Source: Phyto melanocephala (lineage: Eukaryota > Arthropoda > Insecta > Diptera > Rhinophoridae). From it: a stretch of 64,000 nucleotides of DNA. The notes under the pieces were generated by a model. That model made no database searches. It was not told the origin of the DNA and worked only from the letters and a program-made list of their open reading frames with translations. Positions 32,083 to 44,762 of the stretch are shown one piece after another. The first letter of the stretch is position 1. Each line of letters opens with the position of its first letter. The translations under genes were made by a program, and so were the position numbers. Location of the stretch: positions 72,505,578 through 72,569,577 of the forward strand of contig OW799233.1 in NCBI GenBank assembly GCA_941918925.1, in the 5' to 3' direction.

Positions 32083-32233
32083 CCGGGTATCATTGTTCGC
32101 TAAATATAAAAATAAAATTTTTATAACGAGAAGAGATACTTGACATATAAATGCCAAAAACGGGACTGTAAAAAAAAAAAAAAAAAAAAGGGATATAAAA
32201 GATTATACCCTTAGAGAAATTTTTCAAAAGGAA

Positions 32234-32592
32234 AAGGATATAAAGATATATCCTTAAAAAGTGAAAAAGGGGATATAAAGATAAAACCCCAAAACTCGGT
32301 GGTAAGGATATAAAGATATATCCTTAAAAAGTATAAAAAGGGGATATAAAGATAAAACCCCAAAACTCGGTGGTAAGGATATAAAGATATATCCTTAACA
32401 AGTGAAAAAAAAACTCAAAGAAGCACAAATTTTTTTGATCAATCAGTTCATGCCGGGAACTGATGCGCTGAGGAATCAAACAACAAGATCAACTACAAAG
32501 CAGCACCAAACCGAAAGATCAATCAATTCATGCCAGGAACTGATGCGTTGAAGAATTAAACAATAAAATCAACTACAACAACACCAATATTA
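32234..32592 (+). repeat. two tandem repeat families in the errantivirus leader
   Basis: First family: aaggatataaagatatatcc recurs at 32234, 32304 and 32375 (70-71 bp unit). Second: an 80 bp unit starting gatcaatca at 32437 and 32517. Both lie in the untranslated leader, where gypsy itself carries an insulator array; no clear Su(Hw) consensus was seen. Confidence 0.8.
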
Positions 32593-32818
32593 AATAGCAT
32601 CAAACCCAAAGTAAGATCTTTTTATATACACTTTCTTATTCATAAGTCTTTAAATCCTCATAAATTAATTTTTGAATAATACCAATAATAAAATACAAAT
32701 ATACATACATATACCTATATAAATGAACGTAACGGAAAAATTTGAAATAGAGTCTGAGGTAGAGAGAATCATATTATATTCCCAAAACGAAGAAAACATT
32801 GAAAATTTGAGAAAGTTC

Positions 32819-34665
32819 TGTAGTGTGCACCCTGTGTTACAGTTGTTTGGGTGTGGCAACCTTAGAGGAAAATATAGGATCCACATAATGTTTATAACAG
32901 ATGTTTAGCTGTTTCATTTATTTACTTTTTTTGATTAGTAAATAAATGAAAATACTGTATATTTTTTTTTAAGGGATAGACAAAAGGAAACAGTTAAAAC
33001 TGTTTGTGAAATGGAAGTTTTTTTTTGGTATAAAAAGGCGAATGTACCTGTTTTTAAGAAAAAAAAGATAGTTTTTGCCGTTAAGAAAAGTTGATTTTTT
33101 TTGTGAGCGGTTGAGTTAAGTTTTTGAAAAGTTTGAAACAATAAAAGTTTTGTTGAAGTTTTGCTGAAGTTTTGTTTTTAAAGTTTTTATTTATTAAAAA
33201 AAGAATTTAAGTTCCTAGAATAAACGCTACAATTAAAATTACAAATTAAACAATATTTACGAACTAAATAAACTCTACAATATAAATTAAAATTACAAAC
33301 TAAACAAAATTTACAAACTAAATAAAATATAAAAGCCAAATAGAAATTGCAAATTAAATAAAACTTATTAACTAAATAAAGCTATACAAACTTGAAAGAA
33401 AAAAAATCATAAATAAAACTTTAAAGGAAGAAAAAGGCGCAATAGAAAAAAAACTGAATACCATTACAAGCAAAATTAGAGCTAGTGCAGAGTGGTGGTG
33501 ATATTCGTTGATTTGTGAAGGTGAAGTTGGTGCTTTGAGTGTGTTCTGTCATCATCAGTTTTCTTGGAATCATCCTGGTCATCATCATCGGCGGTGACGT
33601 GTTCCATAGAAGCCTTGGAGCCAGTATTCCTGAGAAGAGAAGAAAATAAGTTTTTAAGGTCAGGTAATCTGCGACAGTTGACTAAAGACAAACCTTAGGA
33701 CAGATCACGGACATATATTTATTTATATATAATGTTTTTTTGTTAGTTTTATGTTTAGGGAAAATTTAGTATTTAACTTAGTCATTCCCCACTGGAAATT
33801 TCGAGGGTGCGCGGTCCGTTTATGGTGTGAGCTCAGGCCTAAGACTGTATTATAATCGTAGGTGCGTATTTTCCTTAACCCTAAAAGGAAAAAGAAAGAA
33901 ATAATATATATATGGTTCAGTATTTTCCACTTTGGACAGGGACTAAAATTACATACAAGACGTACACTAACTAGCAGGTTCCTGACAGTCAGGAAATATT
34001 AATATAGTTTAATTTTTTTTATTATTTGATTTTGATTTTTTTTTTGTTACTTAATTGTAAAAGTTAAATTTTTGTTACTTTTGTTTGATTTATTTTATTT
34101 TGATTTTTTTATTTATTATTTTTTTTTGCTGAGTCTTAATTAATTTGTTTTAATTTTTAAAATTAATATTTTTTGATCTTGTTTAGTTTTCATTTTCTTT
34201 TTTTTAATAAATAACATAATTATAATGTTTAAATCAAGTTTTACCTGTTTTCTCATTAATATGATGGAGTAAATTTGTTTTTCAGCTGGGTAAGTAAGGT
34301 AGAATAAACGCTGTGGTAAGGCAGTTGTTGGGACACCCAAAATCCTTAGTATACGGTGTCATGGAGAGACTTGCCTGTCTCTAGTGGGAGGGTGTATTTT
34401 CCTGACATAACACCAGTCAGAAGTCCGAGGCGTGTATGTGAGAGTAGGGAGTGCATCTGCTTTGGGTCCCCGCATTATTTTGATTTTTTTTTTTTTTTGC
34501 TGGTATGATTTTTTTGTTAGTTGGTGAGTGCCAGACCAGTTAGTTGGCAAGAACCACCCCGTTCGGCGAGCTCTAGCCGGAGCATACGCGAGCATACCAG
34601 CGCCGCCGACAATCTGGCCACTCGATATTATTGGTAAAAGTTTCACCACACTCACCGTCACTACA
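32819..34665 (+). repeat. 5' LTR, 1,847 bp
   Basis: TGTAGTGTGC…CACTACA. It carries TATAAAAAGG at 33029 and AATAAA at 33140-33145, so U3 and R are short and U5 is about 1.5 kb. An antisense 69-codon acidic frame (33482-33691) occurs in both LTRs and is probably incidental. Confidence 0.93.
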
Positions 34666-34669
34666 AATA

Positions 34670-34687
34670 TGGCGCCCAACGTGGGGC
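34670..34687 (+). promoter_or_regulatory. primer binding site, tRNA-Lys
   Basis: TGGCGCCCAACGTGGGGC, 18 bases complementary to the tRNA-Lys 3' end, four bases after the LTR. Confidence 0.92.
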
Positions 34688-36051
34688 CCGAAGCAGGACG
34701 ATAACCTAGAATGGAACAATAGTTTTAGTAAGTTTTTTTGTTTGAAACGTATGTCCAGTTAGGTATCCAATAAGAGTCCCTGACTAGTTGCTACGATTTT
34801 AAACAGAATGTTTTGGTAGTTCTACCATTTTTTTTTTGCCAAAGCAGTCTTAAGTTGTATGGTTTTAATCTGTTGATTTTTTTGTCGATATTAAACGCTG
34901 CTTGACCAAGAAAATAAATGCAGAACTGATTAAAGTTTGTTCTTAAAGGTATGGATCCATAAGGATTGTATGACACATCTCACCCACACACATGTAAGTC
35001 CCGGTATGGAGACCTAGCAGTCTGTACCGCGTTGCGACATTTGTTGTGCGTTAGATGAGCATGCAAACCTTAGGATGCATTAATCTCAATCTTTTGTATA
35101 CATCTTGTGGCTTAAATCAAGTTTTTTAATTTTGAATTTTTAACTGCTCAAGTGTACCCAAAAGGTAGGGATACCCTGTTAGATACCACAGTTTCAGGAA
35201 TAGTTTTCAGTTAGTAGAATTTTTCATACTCACATTTGGTGATAGTTTTCAATATATTTAATGGTGATTGGTTAAGCGAGTCCTAAGAATGAGGGGTATT
35301 GTATCCAGCTCTTAGTTGTAGTTTCACTAGTCATTTTGGCCCGTTTACGAGACTATTCCAGAGGTTCCAAACATTTTCATTCTAGCGTAATTCCGTCAAC
35401 TCCTGAAAATTAGAATATTTTAAGGCACTATTAGTTATAGCACACACACGCAGGGAAAATTTATATATTTTTTTTTTTTGTTATTTTACTAACCTTGCTC
35501 CAGTTTATTCTCCCTGAAACCCCAGCTCATTACCAGTATAATTTGGATCTTTTTGATTATATACATCGAAAGTACTTCATCTTATTTTTTTTTTTTTTTT
35601 TATATTTTTATTTGCTTTTCATTTAGTTATTTTATTAACTCTTTAATTTTTTATATACAGTATTTATGAAATTTTTTTTAAGTTTATTTCATTTTTATAT
35701 TTTTGTTTTTTTTGTTTATTTAGTTTTTTGTGTTTACTTTTTATTATTTTTTTATTTGTTTTTTTATTTATTTAATTTTTTTATTTTGAATTGATATTCT
35801 TTTTGTTTAAGTTTATTGATTTTTTTTTCGTTGTTTTATTTTAAATTTTTTATTATACTTTGAAATACCTATTAATACATAAAATTTTGTTTCTCTCTTT
35901 TCTAATTTTGTTTTACCCCAAAAATATTGGAGATTATTTGTTTCAGTTTTTGGGTTTGATTTGTTAAAAGGGATAGTTTTCTATTTTTTTTTATCGGTAT
36001 AGTTATTGGCTATTGGTAGATTGATTTATTTGCTAAGGCACTTTTACGCTA
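34688..36051 (+). other. leader of the tRNA-Lys gypsy element, no gene
   Basis: 1.36 kb untranslated leader, T-rich in its second half (35590-36000), with no open frame on the plus strand before the gag ATG at 36052. Confidence 0.7.
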
Positions 36052-37833
36052 ATGGTTTTAACTCGCAGTGCTAGTCAAATGTCAGCCAGTAACAACATCA
36101 TGGCCACGACAACAGCCATTGTCACCTGTAGTACGGATACCCCAACAACAACAACAGTGACGATTACCACGTCAACAAATTCAACCTTCAGCACAACGAC
36201 TAGAGCGACTCCTGTTACTACCGTAAACCCTATATATGCCGACGAAGCAGGGCCACAGGATTTATCCATCAGTTCGGAGGGATTAAATAATACGGTGATC
36301 TCACCGACGTTTAATAGTATCACAGCACAAAACATTCAACGTGAGTTAAGGAATATTGACACCGGAACCGTACATAGGGTCGCGCCGACAAATAGTGGTA
36401 ATATTCAACAGATAGTTGAAGCGTCGATCGGGTTGAGTCAGGCACAGTTTATGCGAGAAGTCGATAGCAAAATACAGAAAGCACTTAATGATATGAAACA
36501 GATTTTGCTACAACAGACATTACATCTACAACCAGCACAGATATCTACTGCTACACAGGGCGTTTATGGATTGCCTTCACGAGGTCATCCAGTGCAGTCT
36601 ATAGTGTCTCAGCCACCAGTTGGTTTCCGGCCTTCTGTTGTGACTGTGCGCAACCAACTACCACAGTACCATCAACAACCTAATATGGCACAAATACCAC
36701 ATTCGTTTGTACAACCGCCACCGTTGGTACCAGCTCCTTGCTATGTTGAAGCAGGGCAAAATTTACCAAGGTCCGCAATGAGTGTCGAGCAACCACAGGT
36801 AGTTCACCATCAAACACAAGTACCACAGCCACCACAACAATATATTTTGCCACCAATTGTACCGTCTAATGTGTCACCACAAACACAAGCCCAGTATCAA
36901 CAACCTCAGGCTGTGCCAGGTAATGCACCACTAGGTCATCCGCAGGAGTTGTGGTCAGCACATGGTCAACCACCGCACCAAAATTATCCTTGGGCTAGGT
37001 CGGCGTCACAGCAACACGAGCCTTTAGGTAATGTTCAGTTGGCAAAGTGGGGCATTAAATTTGATGGTACGAATAAGACCATGAACGTTCAGTAATTTAT
37101 TTTCCGAGTAGGAGCGTTGAGAACAGATTACGGGTGCTCGGATAACGAAATCTTGCGCAGCTTTCACCTATTACTAGAGGGTCCAGCTCTTGATTGGTAC
37201 TGGGACTACCGAAAAATAGTACACATTAATACTTGGGAGGAGTTAGAAAAAGCGCTTTCGTCTCAATACCGTCGATTTGAAAAGGAGTACGAGGTACAAA
37301 TGAAGATTTTAAATCGTCGACAATTGCCTTACGAATCTTTCGATGAGTTCTACAATGCAGTAATCAAATTGCGCAATCAACAGCAAAACCCTTATGAGGA
37401 GGAGCAGTTGGTTGAAATCATGAGGGGCAATTTAAGACCGTCACTGGCTCAGATGTTGTTCTCAGTACAACTAAAGACTTTGTCGGAATTTTGTCGCGAG
37501 GTCAAGCGCGCTGAAAACCTATTAACCAGCCACAGACAACTTTACTCGCAACGTATGAACACAGCTCAGAGAGTAAATGAGTTAAATTATGCTGAGGAGG
37601 ATTTGTCACTGGTAGATCTAGAAGTAGACGGTATTCGGGCTACAGGTAATTATACTTGCTGGAATTGCAAGGTCGTTGGTCATGGTTTTATGGACTGTCC
37701 TAAGCCAGTTACTAGGCAGTTTTGTTTCAGGTGTGGTAGTGACAACGTAATAACTCCTAAATGTCCAAAATGCCAGGGAAACTGGTCACGAAACCCGTCT
37801 CGAACTGGGGAGACGAGGTCGACAGCTGTGTAG
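36052..37833 (+). pseudogene. gag of the tRNA-Lys gypsy element (one nonsense codon)
   Basis: Starts at ATG 36052. The N-terminal 340 residues are low-complexity: threonine/serine-rich, then proline/glutamine-rich. A UAA at 37093-37095 (taatttat, probably from gaa) interrupts a continuous frame just before the capsid. The capsid follows (LLLEGPALDWYWDYR, SQYRRFEKEYEV), then two zinc motifs near the end: CWNCKVVGHGFMDC (a clean CCHC) and CFRCGSDNVITPKC (histidine position replaced), with an extra CPKC. The frame ends at 37833, overlapping pol by 50 or so bases. Gag assembles particles and binds RNA. Apart from the stop it is complete, about 593 codons. Confidence 0.88.
37776..37815 (+). promoter_or_regulatory. 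-1 ribosomal frameshift signal
   Basis: Heptamer G-GGA-AAC (37776-37782) is in gag phase (CAG GGA AAC). The -1 frame is open from here through pol. A 6 bp perfect stem, CGTCTC (37796-37801) with GAGACG (37810-37815), loop 8, starts 13 bases downstream, slightly far from the usual 5-9. Confidence 0.7.
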
Positions 37834-40718
37834 ACCCAGTTAGTCAGCAACCAATGAAATCTGTAGGTAGCGTTAGAATTTTAAGTAACCCGAATAAGTT
37901 AGATTTGTGTGTAAAATCATTGCCTCGTTTAAGAGAGCTTAAACCTCTACATATACGAATTAGGGACTACAATGAAACGAAACGTCGAATTTTTGGCACG
38001 GTTTCGGATAGAATCAAAAAGGCACGAGAGCGGTATAAGTTGAGGAAAAGATTAAGGCAGGAAATTTCGGCTGCATCACTGTATGAAGGTAGGGACGCAC
38101 GTCTGTACACGAAGATAAATTTAGGCGGTGTTGAAATAGAAGGCCTGTTGGACAGTGGGGCCACGGTTACGTGTCTAGGTCGAAATTGTCTCGACGTTGT
38201 AAACGAAACCGGTTTGAGAATTAATGATTTTTCTACTACTATTAAAACCGCGGATGGTACCGGTCATAATATCATCGGTAGAGTACGTGCGCCAGTAACG
38301 TTTGGTGAAATAACCCACACTATCACGTTCTATTTAGTACCTACTTTAAGTCGAGAATTGTTCTTGGGTGTCGATTTTATGAAGGCGTTTAATATTTTAA
38401 AGATTGATAGTCTCACGACAAATGGGATTAATCTCTGCGAAGAGGCAGAGAGTACTCTAGATGTCCTAACCCATAAATTGACTGTAGAACAGCGTCAGAA
38501 ATTAGATTTGGTCATATCAATGTTTCCTTGTTATAATAGAAAAGGTTTAGGTAAAACATATTTAGAATCTCACACAATTGATACCCGTAATGCAGCTCCA
38601 GTTAAGAGTAAACACTATCCTGTATCACCGGCAGTGCAAAATCTTATGTACGCGGAGCTCGATAGGATGCTTGACCTTGGCGTTATTGAGCTAAGCGAAA
38701 GTCCTTGGAGTCATCCAGTAACCCTAGTCCGCAAGGGCGAGAAAAATCGTTTGTGTCTGGATGCTCGCAAGCTCAATGCGTTGACAGTCAAGGATGCTTA
38801 TCCATTGCCGCATATTGAGGGTTTGCTCAGTCGGTTGGGGGACACGGTGTTTATTTCAAGTGTCGACCTCAAAGACGCTTTCTGGCAGATACCATTAGAT
38901 CCGTCGAGTAGAGAGAAAACCGCTTTTACAGTGCCAGGGCGACCGCTTTATCATTTTACGGTCATGCCATTTGGTTTGTGTAATGCAGCCCAAAGGTTAT
39001 GTCGTTTAATGGATAAAGTGATTCCAGCGGCACTGCGTGAAAGAGTTTTTGTCTACTTAGACGATCTTTTGATTGTATCTCCCGATTTCGAGACACACCT
39101 GGAGTTGCTGAAACGTGTATCAATTTGTCTGACCAATTCAGGGCTAACCATTAATGTGGCTAAATCTAAATTCTGTTTTAAAGAGTTAAGATATCTAGGG
39201 TATATAATAGGAGGAGGAAAATTAAAGCCTGATCCGGCAAAAGTTGAAACGATTACTCGTTATGCCTATCCTAAGACAGCGAAGCAAGTGCGGAGCTTCA
39301 TGGGGGCAACAGGCTGGTATAGAAAATTTATACCAGACTATGCCACCATTGCGGCCCCAATCTTTGAGACTCTGAAAAAGGGTAAGCTTTTCAAGTTTTC
39401 GGATGAAGCTAAAGTCGCGTTTGATCGCCTCAAGACCTATTTGACTTCGAGTCCACTCCTTAGTCACCCTGACTTTACCAGACATTTTTACGTACAGTGT
39501 GACGAGTCAGATATAGGGATTGGAGCTGTTCTTTTTCAGAAGGATGATTCGGGAGAAGAACATCCCATCGCCTATATTTCTCATAAATTAACACCGGCGC
39601 AGAGAAATTATTCGGTCACTGAACGGGAGTGTCTGGCAGTGGTTTTGGCGATTAAGAAGTTTAGGCCCTATATAGAATTGATGCCATTTACCGTGATTAC
39701 TGATCACAGTAGTCTAAAATGGCTGATGTCACATAAAGACTTGACGGGTCGTTTAGCTAGGTGGAGCCTACATCTCCAATCATATGATTTCTCCATAGAG
39801 CATAGGCAGGGGAAACAGAATGTAGTACCCGATACCCTATCGCGTTATGAAATGGAAGAAGTCTCGGCAGATGTGAAAGGACTGGTCGATCTCAATTCAA
39901 ATGCTTTTAAATCCGGTGACTATTTAGAGCTTGTTTCTACTATAGAAGCAAATTCTGAGCAATTACCCGATTTAAAAGTAGTTGAAGGTTTTGTGTATAA
40001 GAGAGTACGACCCGATGATGGAATAGCTTTGCATGAGGACTTCTCATGGAAACTATGGGTTCCACATGAATTGACTAAATCCATCATCGAAAGGTCACAC
40101 AACTCACCGCAAGCGGCACATGGAGGTGTTGGGAAAACTCTTCGTCGGATTAAAGAGTACTTTTATTGGCCAAACGTGAATATACAAGTTCGCGATTATC
40201 TTACGAGTTGTCAAACTTGTAAAGAGACAAAGCCTGCTAACGTAACGCTACGCCCGCCAATGGGGGCTGAATCTTATAGTGAGCGTCCATTTCAACGGAT
40301 ATTCGTAGATTTTCTTGGTCCCTATCCTCGCTCTAAAAATGGCAACAGTTTTATTTTTATTGTTTTGGATCACTTGACTAAATATGTATTGCTAAAAGCT
40401 TTGCCCAAGGCCAATGCAAAAAGCATTGTCAAGTTTTTAATAGGCGAAGTTTTCCATAAATTTGGCACACCAGAGACAATTGTCTCGGACAACGGCAAGC
40501 AATTTATTGGAAGGGAATTCGCAGATTTAGTAAGGAATTTTGGCGTCAAACATGTTCGCACCGCATTACATTCGCCACAGGCAAACGCGTCTGAGCGCGT
40601 AAATCAGAGTATACTTTCTGCAGTGCGATCGTATTTACAGAATGATCAGTCTGAATGGGACAAACATTTAACGGAGATGGAATTTTCTCTACGTTATGAA
40701 CATGATTGGCCACGGTAG
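37782..40718 (+). pseudogene. pol of the tRNA-Lys gypsy element: protease, RT, RNase H, integrase
   Basis: One open frame of about 980 codons entered by -1 frameshift. Protease LLDSGATVTCLG (about 38145) and LFLGVDFM; RT with RLCLDARKLN, VDLKDAFWQIPL, MPFGLCNA and catalytic YLDD at about 39055; RNase H with CDESDIGIGAVLF and VPDTLSRY; integrase zinc domain (HNSPQAAHGGVG, CQTCKE), then D at 40308-40310 (VDFLGPYP), D at 40488-40490 (VSDNGKQF) and E at 40592-40594 (NASERVNQ). All catalytic residues are present. The frame then ends early at 40718 because about 40 codons after the core are deleted with a frame change. RT, RNase H and protease look intact. Confidence 0.93.
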
Positions 40719-40947
40719 TGTCTATAAGCTAGCTAGGAAACTGAAATGTCTGAAAGATCCGGAATTAAATATAATTACGAATTCTGAGAAAATGGCTCTA
40801 ATACGAGAAAGGATTCGCGAGACGTTACATAAGGCTTATATAAGGATTGAAAAGTCATATAACACACGCTGTCGGGTCGTAAAATTCGTTCCCGGGCAGG
40901 AAGTTTTTCGCCGGAAATTTTCACAAAGTGATTTTAAATCAGGTTAG
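40696..40947 (+). pseudogene. integrase C-terminal remnant, out of frame
   Basis: The frame shifted relative to pol continues integrase C-terminal sequence (GHGSVYKLARKLK, a long helix with ERIRETLHKAY, then TRCRVVKFVPGQEVFRRKF, the last being the GPY/F-side beta region), ending at 40947 with KSG. Sequence between the catalytic core and this part is missing. It shows the lesion is a deletion plus frameshift, not a shorter protein family. Confidence 0.8.
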
Positions 40948-42747
40948 GGGTATTTCACGCCAAAGATTTAAAACAATAGTTTTAATATCTTTGGTGTACT
41001 TAGTCCTAACGTTTCCGCCAGAACACAACGTCTAACGATTTCGTTTATTTTTTTTTTGGTATATGTATGCTTAAATATTTTTGAAATTTATACCTATTGG
41101 GCTAGTTTATTGCTTTTACATATGATAATAAATATACGTTTTTATTGCAGGCTAATGAATTGTGGCCAAAAGTGACTATGGATGAATTCTGAGTAGCACT
41201 GAGTTAGAAGCAAAAGATTTGTATCATGATATCGGCCGGGAAATTCAGTTGCTGTTAGAAGTGAATAAATTATCTGTTTTGCTTAGCTAAAACTTACGTT
41301 TCTAAACTGATTACATTTGTAATCGTCAATATTCTATTGGTGCAACCTTGTGAACGTCCTGGGGAACTATGCCATTAAGGACTGAAGGTTGTTAGTCACC
41401 TAGAGTACTGCCATTCTTCTGAGTCCGCCTCTTACAGCAAGTTAAGTCAAAATCTGGATAAATTTGTGTCAACCCAATGTTCGCTGGCGAACATGAAATT
41501 GTTCACTGTTACAGTCTGATTTTCACGGACGATATTATGAATGTTCATGGTAGTTAAGCTACACTTTTGGTCGGATTTCAAGCCATGGTTACTTGAACCA
41601 AGTTCATTAAGAAATTTATGAAGGTAACTAAAGATATGTAAATGTAAGTTTGTAGTTTTGTTTTTATTTCATTGTTTTTATATCTTTTGGTTACATTCAT
41701 GAGTTTCAGCCTGAACAAGAAATGTGTAATTTACTCATATATATATGCATTTGTATATGTATATATGTATAAAATAAATGTTTTAATCTATACTAAAACT
41801 ACATTTTTTTATTAAATAACTTATTACTTCTAGCACTTACCGAAAGTTTTCTTGGTTGTTGACGTTTTATTGCTCTTCCTTCGTTAGTAGTGTTGTAGGG
41901 GTTAACTTTCTGTACCCAGAGCTGAAAGGAATGCTGAAGTTGCAGGGAATTGTTCAGGCTTCCAAATCTGAAATAAATAAGGCAAATATTAGTTTTGTTT
42001 TTTTTTATGTATTTTATAGTAATATGTTTAAATATGTTTTTTACTTGCCAGCAGTTTAAACGTCTCATTTGGTTGGGAGTTTCTGTTGCTGAATGTTTTA
42101 GGACCTGTAAGATATTTATTAATGGAAATTAGAATTAATTTTTTAAAATTGAGGCTTATTAGAATTTTCTGAAAAGACATATTGAATTATTTAACTATGT
42201 AAATTGTTAGTTAGTTTAGAAAGTTCTAATAGTTTCTTAAATTCCTTATATAACTATTTATATATATTTTTTTTTATTATTTGTTTTATTTTGTTAAATG
42301 GAAATTACTAGGGGTTCTTCTCGCCAAGAAAAATCAAGGTATCAGCCTTAAATTTTTGGAGGTTTTAGTCCTAGTATTTCTGTCACAACACACCCACTTA
42401 TTTTCAAGGGTATCTTTAAAATTGTTTGTGTTGTAGCGTTGATAGTAGTTTTCGGACTTACCTGTTTTTCTTAGGGTGAAAGTGTGTACCCAGTGTCTTC
42501 TGTGGCCCAAAACTCAGTTGTGTAGTTATTGCAGGCAACTAGTGGTGGGTAGGCAAACAGCTGTTCATGTGTAAGCCACCCTAAATGTAATAGAGTTCCG
42601 CATAAGGGTTACCAGTATGTTAGGGTTACCTTAGTGTCAGTTTTAGCTATTTAAATTAGGCATTTATTTGTTTGTTTTTTTTTTTGACTAGGTATATTTT
42701 CCCTCCCATCCTGGCTCCATATTAGGACCACAGGAATGGTTGGGTTT
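40948..42747 (+). other. 3' untranslated region of the tRNA-Lys gypsy element
   Basis: 1.8 kb without a convincing frame before the 3' LTR. ttattgcag at 41143-41151 looks like a splice acceptor, so a lost third gene (env-like) cannot be excluded. No clean purine tract abuts the 3' LTR; the preceding bases read ggaatggttggg plus tttt. Confidence 0.6.
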
Positions 42748-44618
42748 TGTAGTGTGCACCCTGTGTTACAGTTGTTTGGGTGTGGCAACCTTAGAGGAAA
42801 ATATAGGATCCACATAATGTTTATAACAGATGTTTAGCTGTTTCATTTATTTACTTTTTTTGATTAGTAAATAAATGAAAATACTGTATATTTTTTTTTA
42901 AGGGATAGACAAAAGGAAACAGTTAAAACTGTTTGTGAAATGGAAGTTTTTTTTTGGTATAAAAAGGCGAATGTACCTGTTTTTAAGAAAAAAAAGATAG
43001 TTTTTGCCGTTAAGAAAAGTTGATTTTTTTTGTGAGCGGTTGAGTTAAGTTTTTGAAAAGTTTGAAACAATAAAAGTTTTGTTGAAGTTTTGCTGAAGTT
43101 TTTTTTTTAAAGTTTTTATTTATTAAAAAAAGAATTTAAGTTCCTAGAATAAACGCTACAATTAAAATTACAAATTAAACAATATTTACGAACTAAATAA
43201 ACTCTACAATATAAATTAAAATTACAAACTAAACAAAATTTACAAACTAAATAAAATATAAAAGCCAAATAGAAATTGCAAATTAAATAAAACTTATTAA
43301 CTAAATAAAGCTATACAAACTTGAAAGAAAAAAAATCATAAATAAAACTTTAAAGAAAGAAAAAGGCGCAATAGAAAAAAAACTGAATACCATTACAAGC
43401 AAAATTAGAGCTAGTGCAGAGTGGTGGTGATATTCGTTGATTTGTGAAGGTGAAGTTGGTGCTTTGAGTGTGTTCTGTCATCATCAGTTTTCTTGGAATC
43501 ATCCTGGTCATCATCAGTTTTCTTGGAATCATCCTGGTCATCATCATCGGCGGTGACGTGTTCCATAGAAGCCTTGGAGCCAGTATTCCTGAGAAGAGAA
43601 GAAAATAAGTTTTTAAGGTCAGGTAATCTGCGACAGTTGACTAAAGACAAACCTTAGGACAGATCACGGACATATATTTATTTATATATATTGTTTTTTT
43701 GTTAGTTTTATGTTTAGGGAAAATTTAGTATTTAACTTAGTCATTCCCCACTGGAAATTTCGAGGGTGCGCGGTCCGTTTATGGTGTGAGCTCAGGCCTT
43801 AGACTGTATTATAATCGTAGGTGCGTATTTTCCTTAACCCTAAAAGGAAAAAGAAAGAAATAATATATATATGGTTCAGTATTTTCCACTTTGGACAGGG
43901 ACTAAAATTACATACAAGACGTACACTAACTAGCAGGTTCCTGACAGTCAGGAAATATTAATATAGTTTAATTTTTTTTATTATTTGATTTTGATTTTTT
44001 TTGTTACTTAATTGTAAAAGTTAAATTTTTGTTACTTTTGTTTGATTTATTTTATTTTGATTTTTTTATTTATTAATTTTTTTTTGCTGAGTCTTAATTA
44101 ATTTGTTTTAATTTTTAAAATTAATATTTTTTGATCTTGTTTAGTTTTCATTTTCTTTTTTTTAATAAATAACATAATTATAATGTTTAAATGAAGTTTT
44201 ACCTGTTTTCTCATTAATATGATGGAGTAAATTTGTTTTTCAGCTGGGTAAGTAAGGTAGAATAAACGCTGTGGTAAGGCAGTTGTTGGGACACCCAAAA
44301 TCCTTAGTATACGGTGTCATGGAGAGACTTGCCTGTCTTTAGTGGGAGGGTGTATTTTCCTGACATAACACCAGTCAGAAGTCCGAGGCGTGTATGTGAG
44401 AGTAGGGAGAGCATCTGCTTTGGGTCCCCGCATTATTTTGATTTTTTTTTTGCTGGTATGATTTTTTTGTTAGTTGGTGAGTGCCAGACCAGTTAGTTGG
44501 CAAGAACCACCCCGTTCGGCGAGCTCTAGCCGGAGCATACGCGAGCATACCAGCGCCGCCGACAATCTGGCCACTCGATATTATTGGTAAAAGTTTCACC
44601 ACACTCACCATCACTACA
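42748..44618 (+). repeat. 3' LTR, 1,871 bp
   Basis: Same ends as the 5' LTR. It contains an extra direct copy of a 30 bp segment (…catcatcagttttcttgg…) at about 43480-43530 and a few substitutions. Confidence 0.93.
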
Positions 44619-44762
44619 GTTCTCACGTAAAATAACACTAATTAAAATAAAAGCAAGGGGAAAATATCTAAAAAATAAAAAAAAGAGACAAAAACGTATT
44701 AGAATATAGGAAAAATCTATTTTTTTTTTGTTCAGCGTTTTAAGCAAATTCTTCTCTTAAAA

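Larger units (their letters stand above)
32819..44618 (+). mobile_element. gypsy-type retrotransposon with 1.85 kb LTRs (Osvaldo/Ulysses-like)
   Basis: Structurally complete: LTRs 32819-34665 and 42748-44618, TG…CA ends, 4 bp duplication gttc (32815-32818, 44619-44622), tRNA-Lys primer site, gag, -1 pol. It is inserted in the leader of the errantivirus-like element. The LTRs show about ten substitutions by eye plus small indels, so it is young, yet gag has a stop and integrase a deletion. The long LTR and tRNA-Lys primer recall the Osvaldo/Ulysses group; this placement is from memory. Confidence 0.92.
32611..44735 (+). promoter_or_regulatory. candidate leader intron (donor 32611, acceptor 44735)
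   Basis: aaa|gtaaga at 32611 is a plausible donor. A T-run ending ttcag at 44731-44735, just 28 bases before the gag ATG, is a strong acceptor, and another acceptor (T-run plus AG, 54951-54961) sits immediately before the env ATG. Without the nested element the intron would remove a 59-codon upstream frame (starts 32723). This is inference from splice consensus only. Confidence 0.4.

Noticed and set aside
33482..33691. Antisense acidic frame present in both 1.85 kb LTRs
   Set aside because: Duplicated only because the LTR is duplicated; an asp/lys-rich low-complexity frame with no start context.
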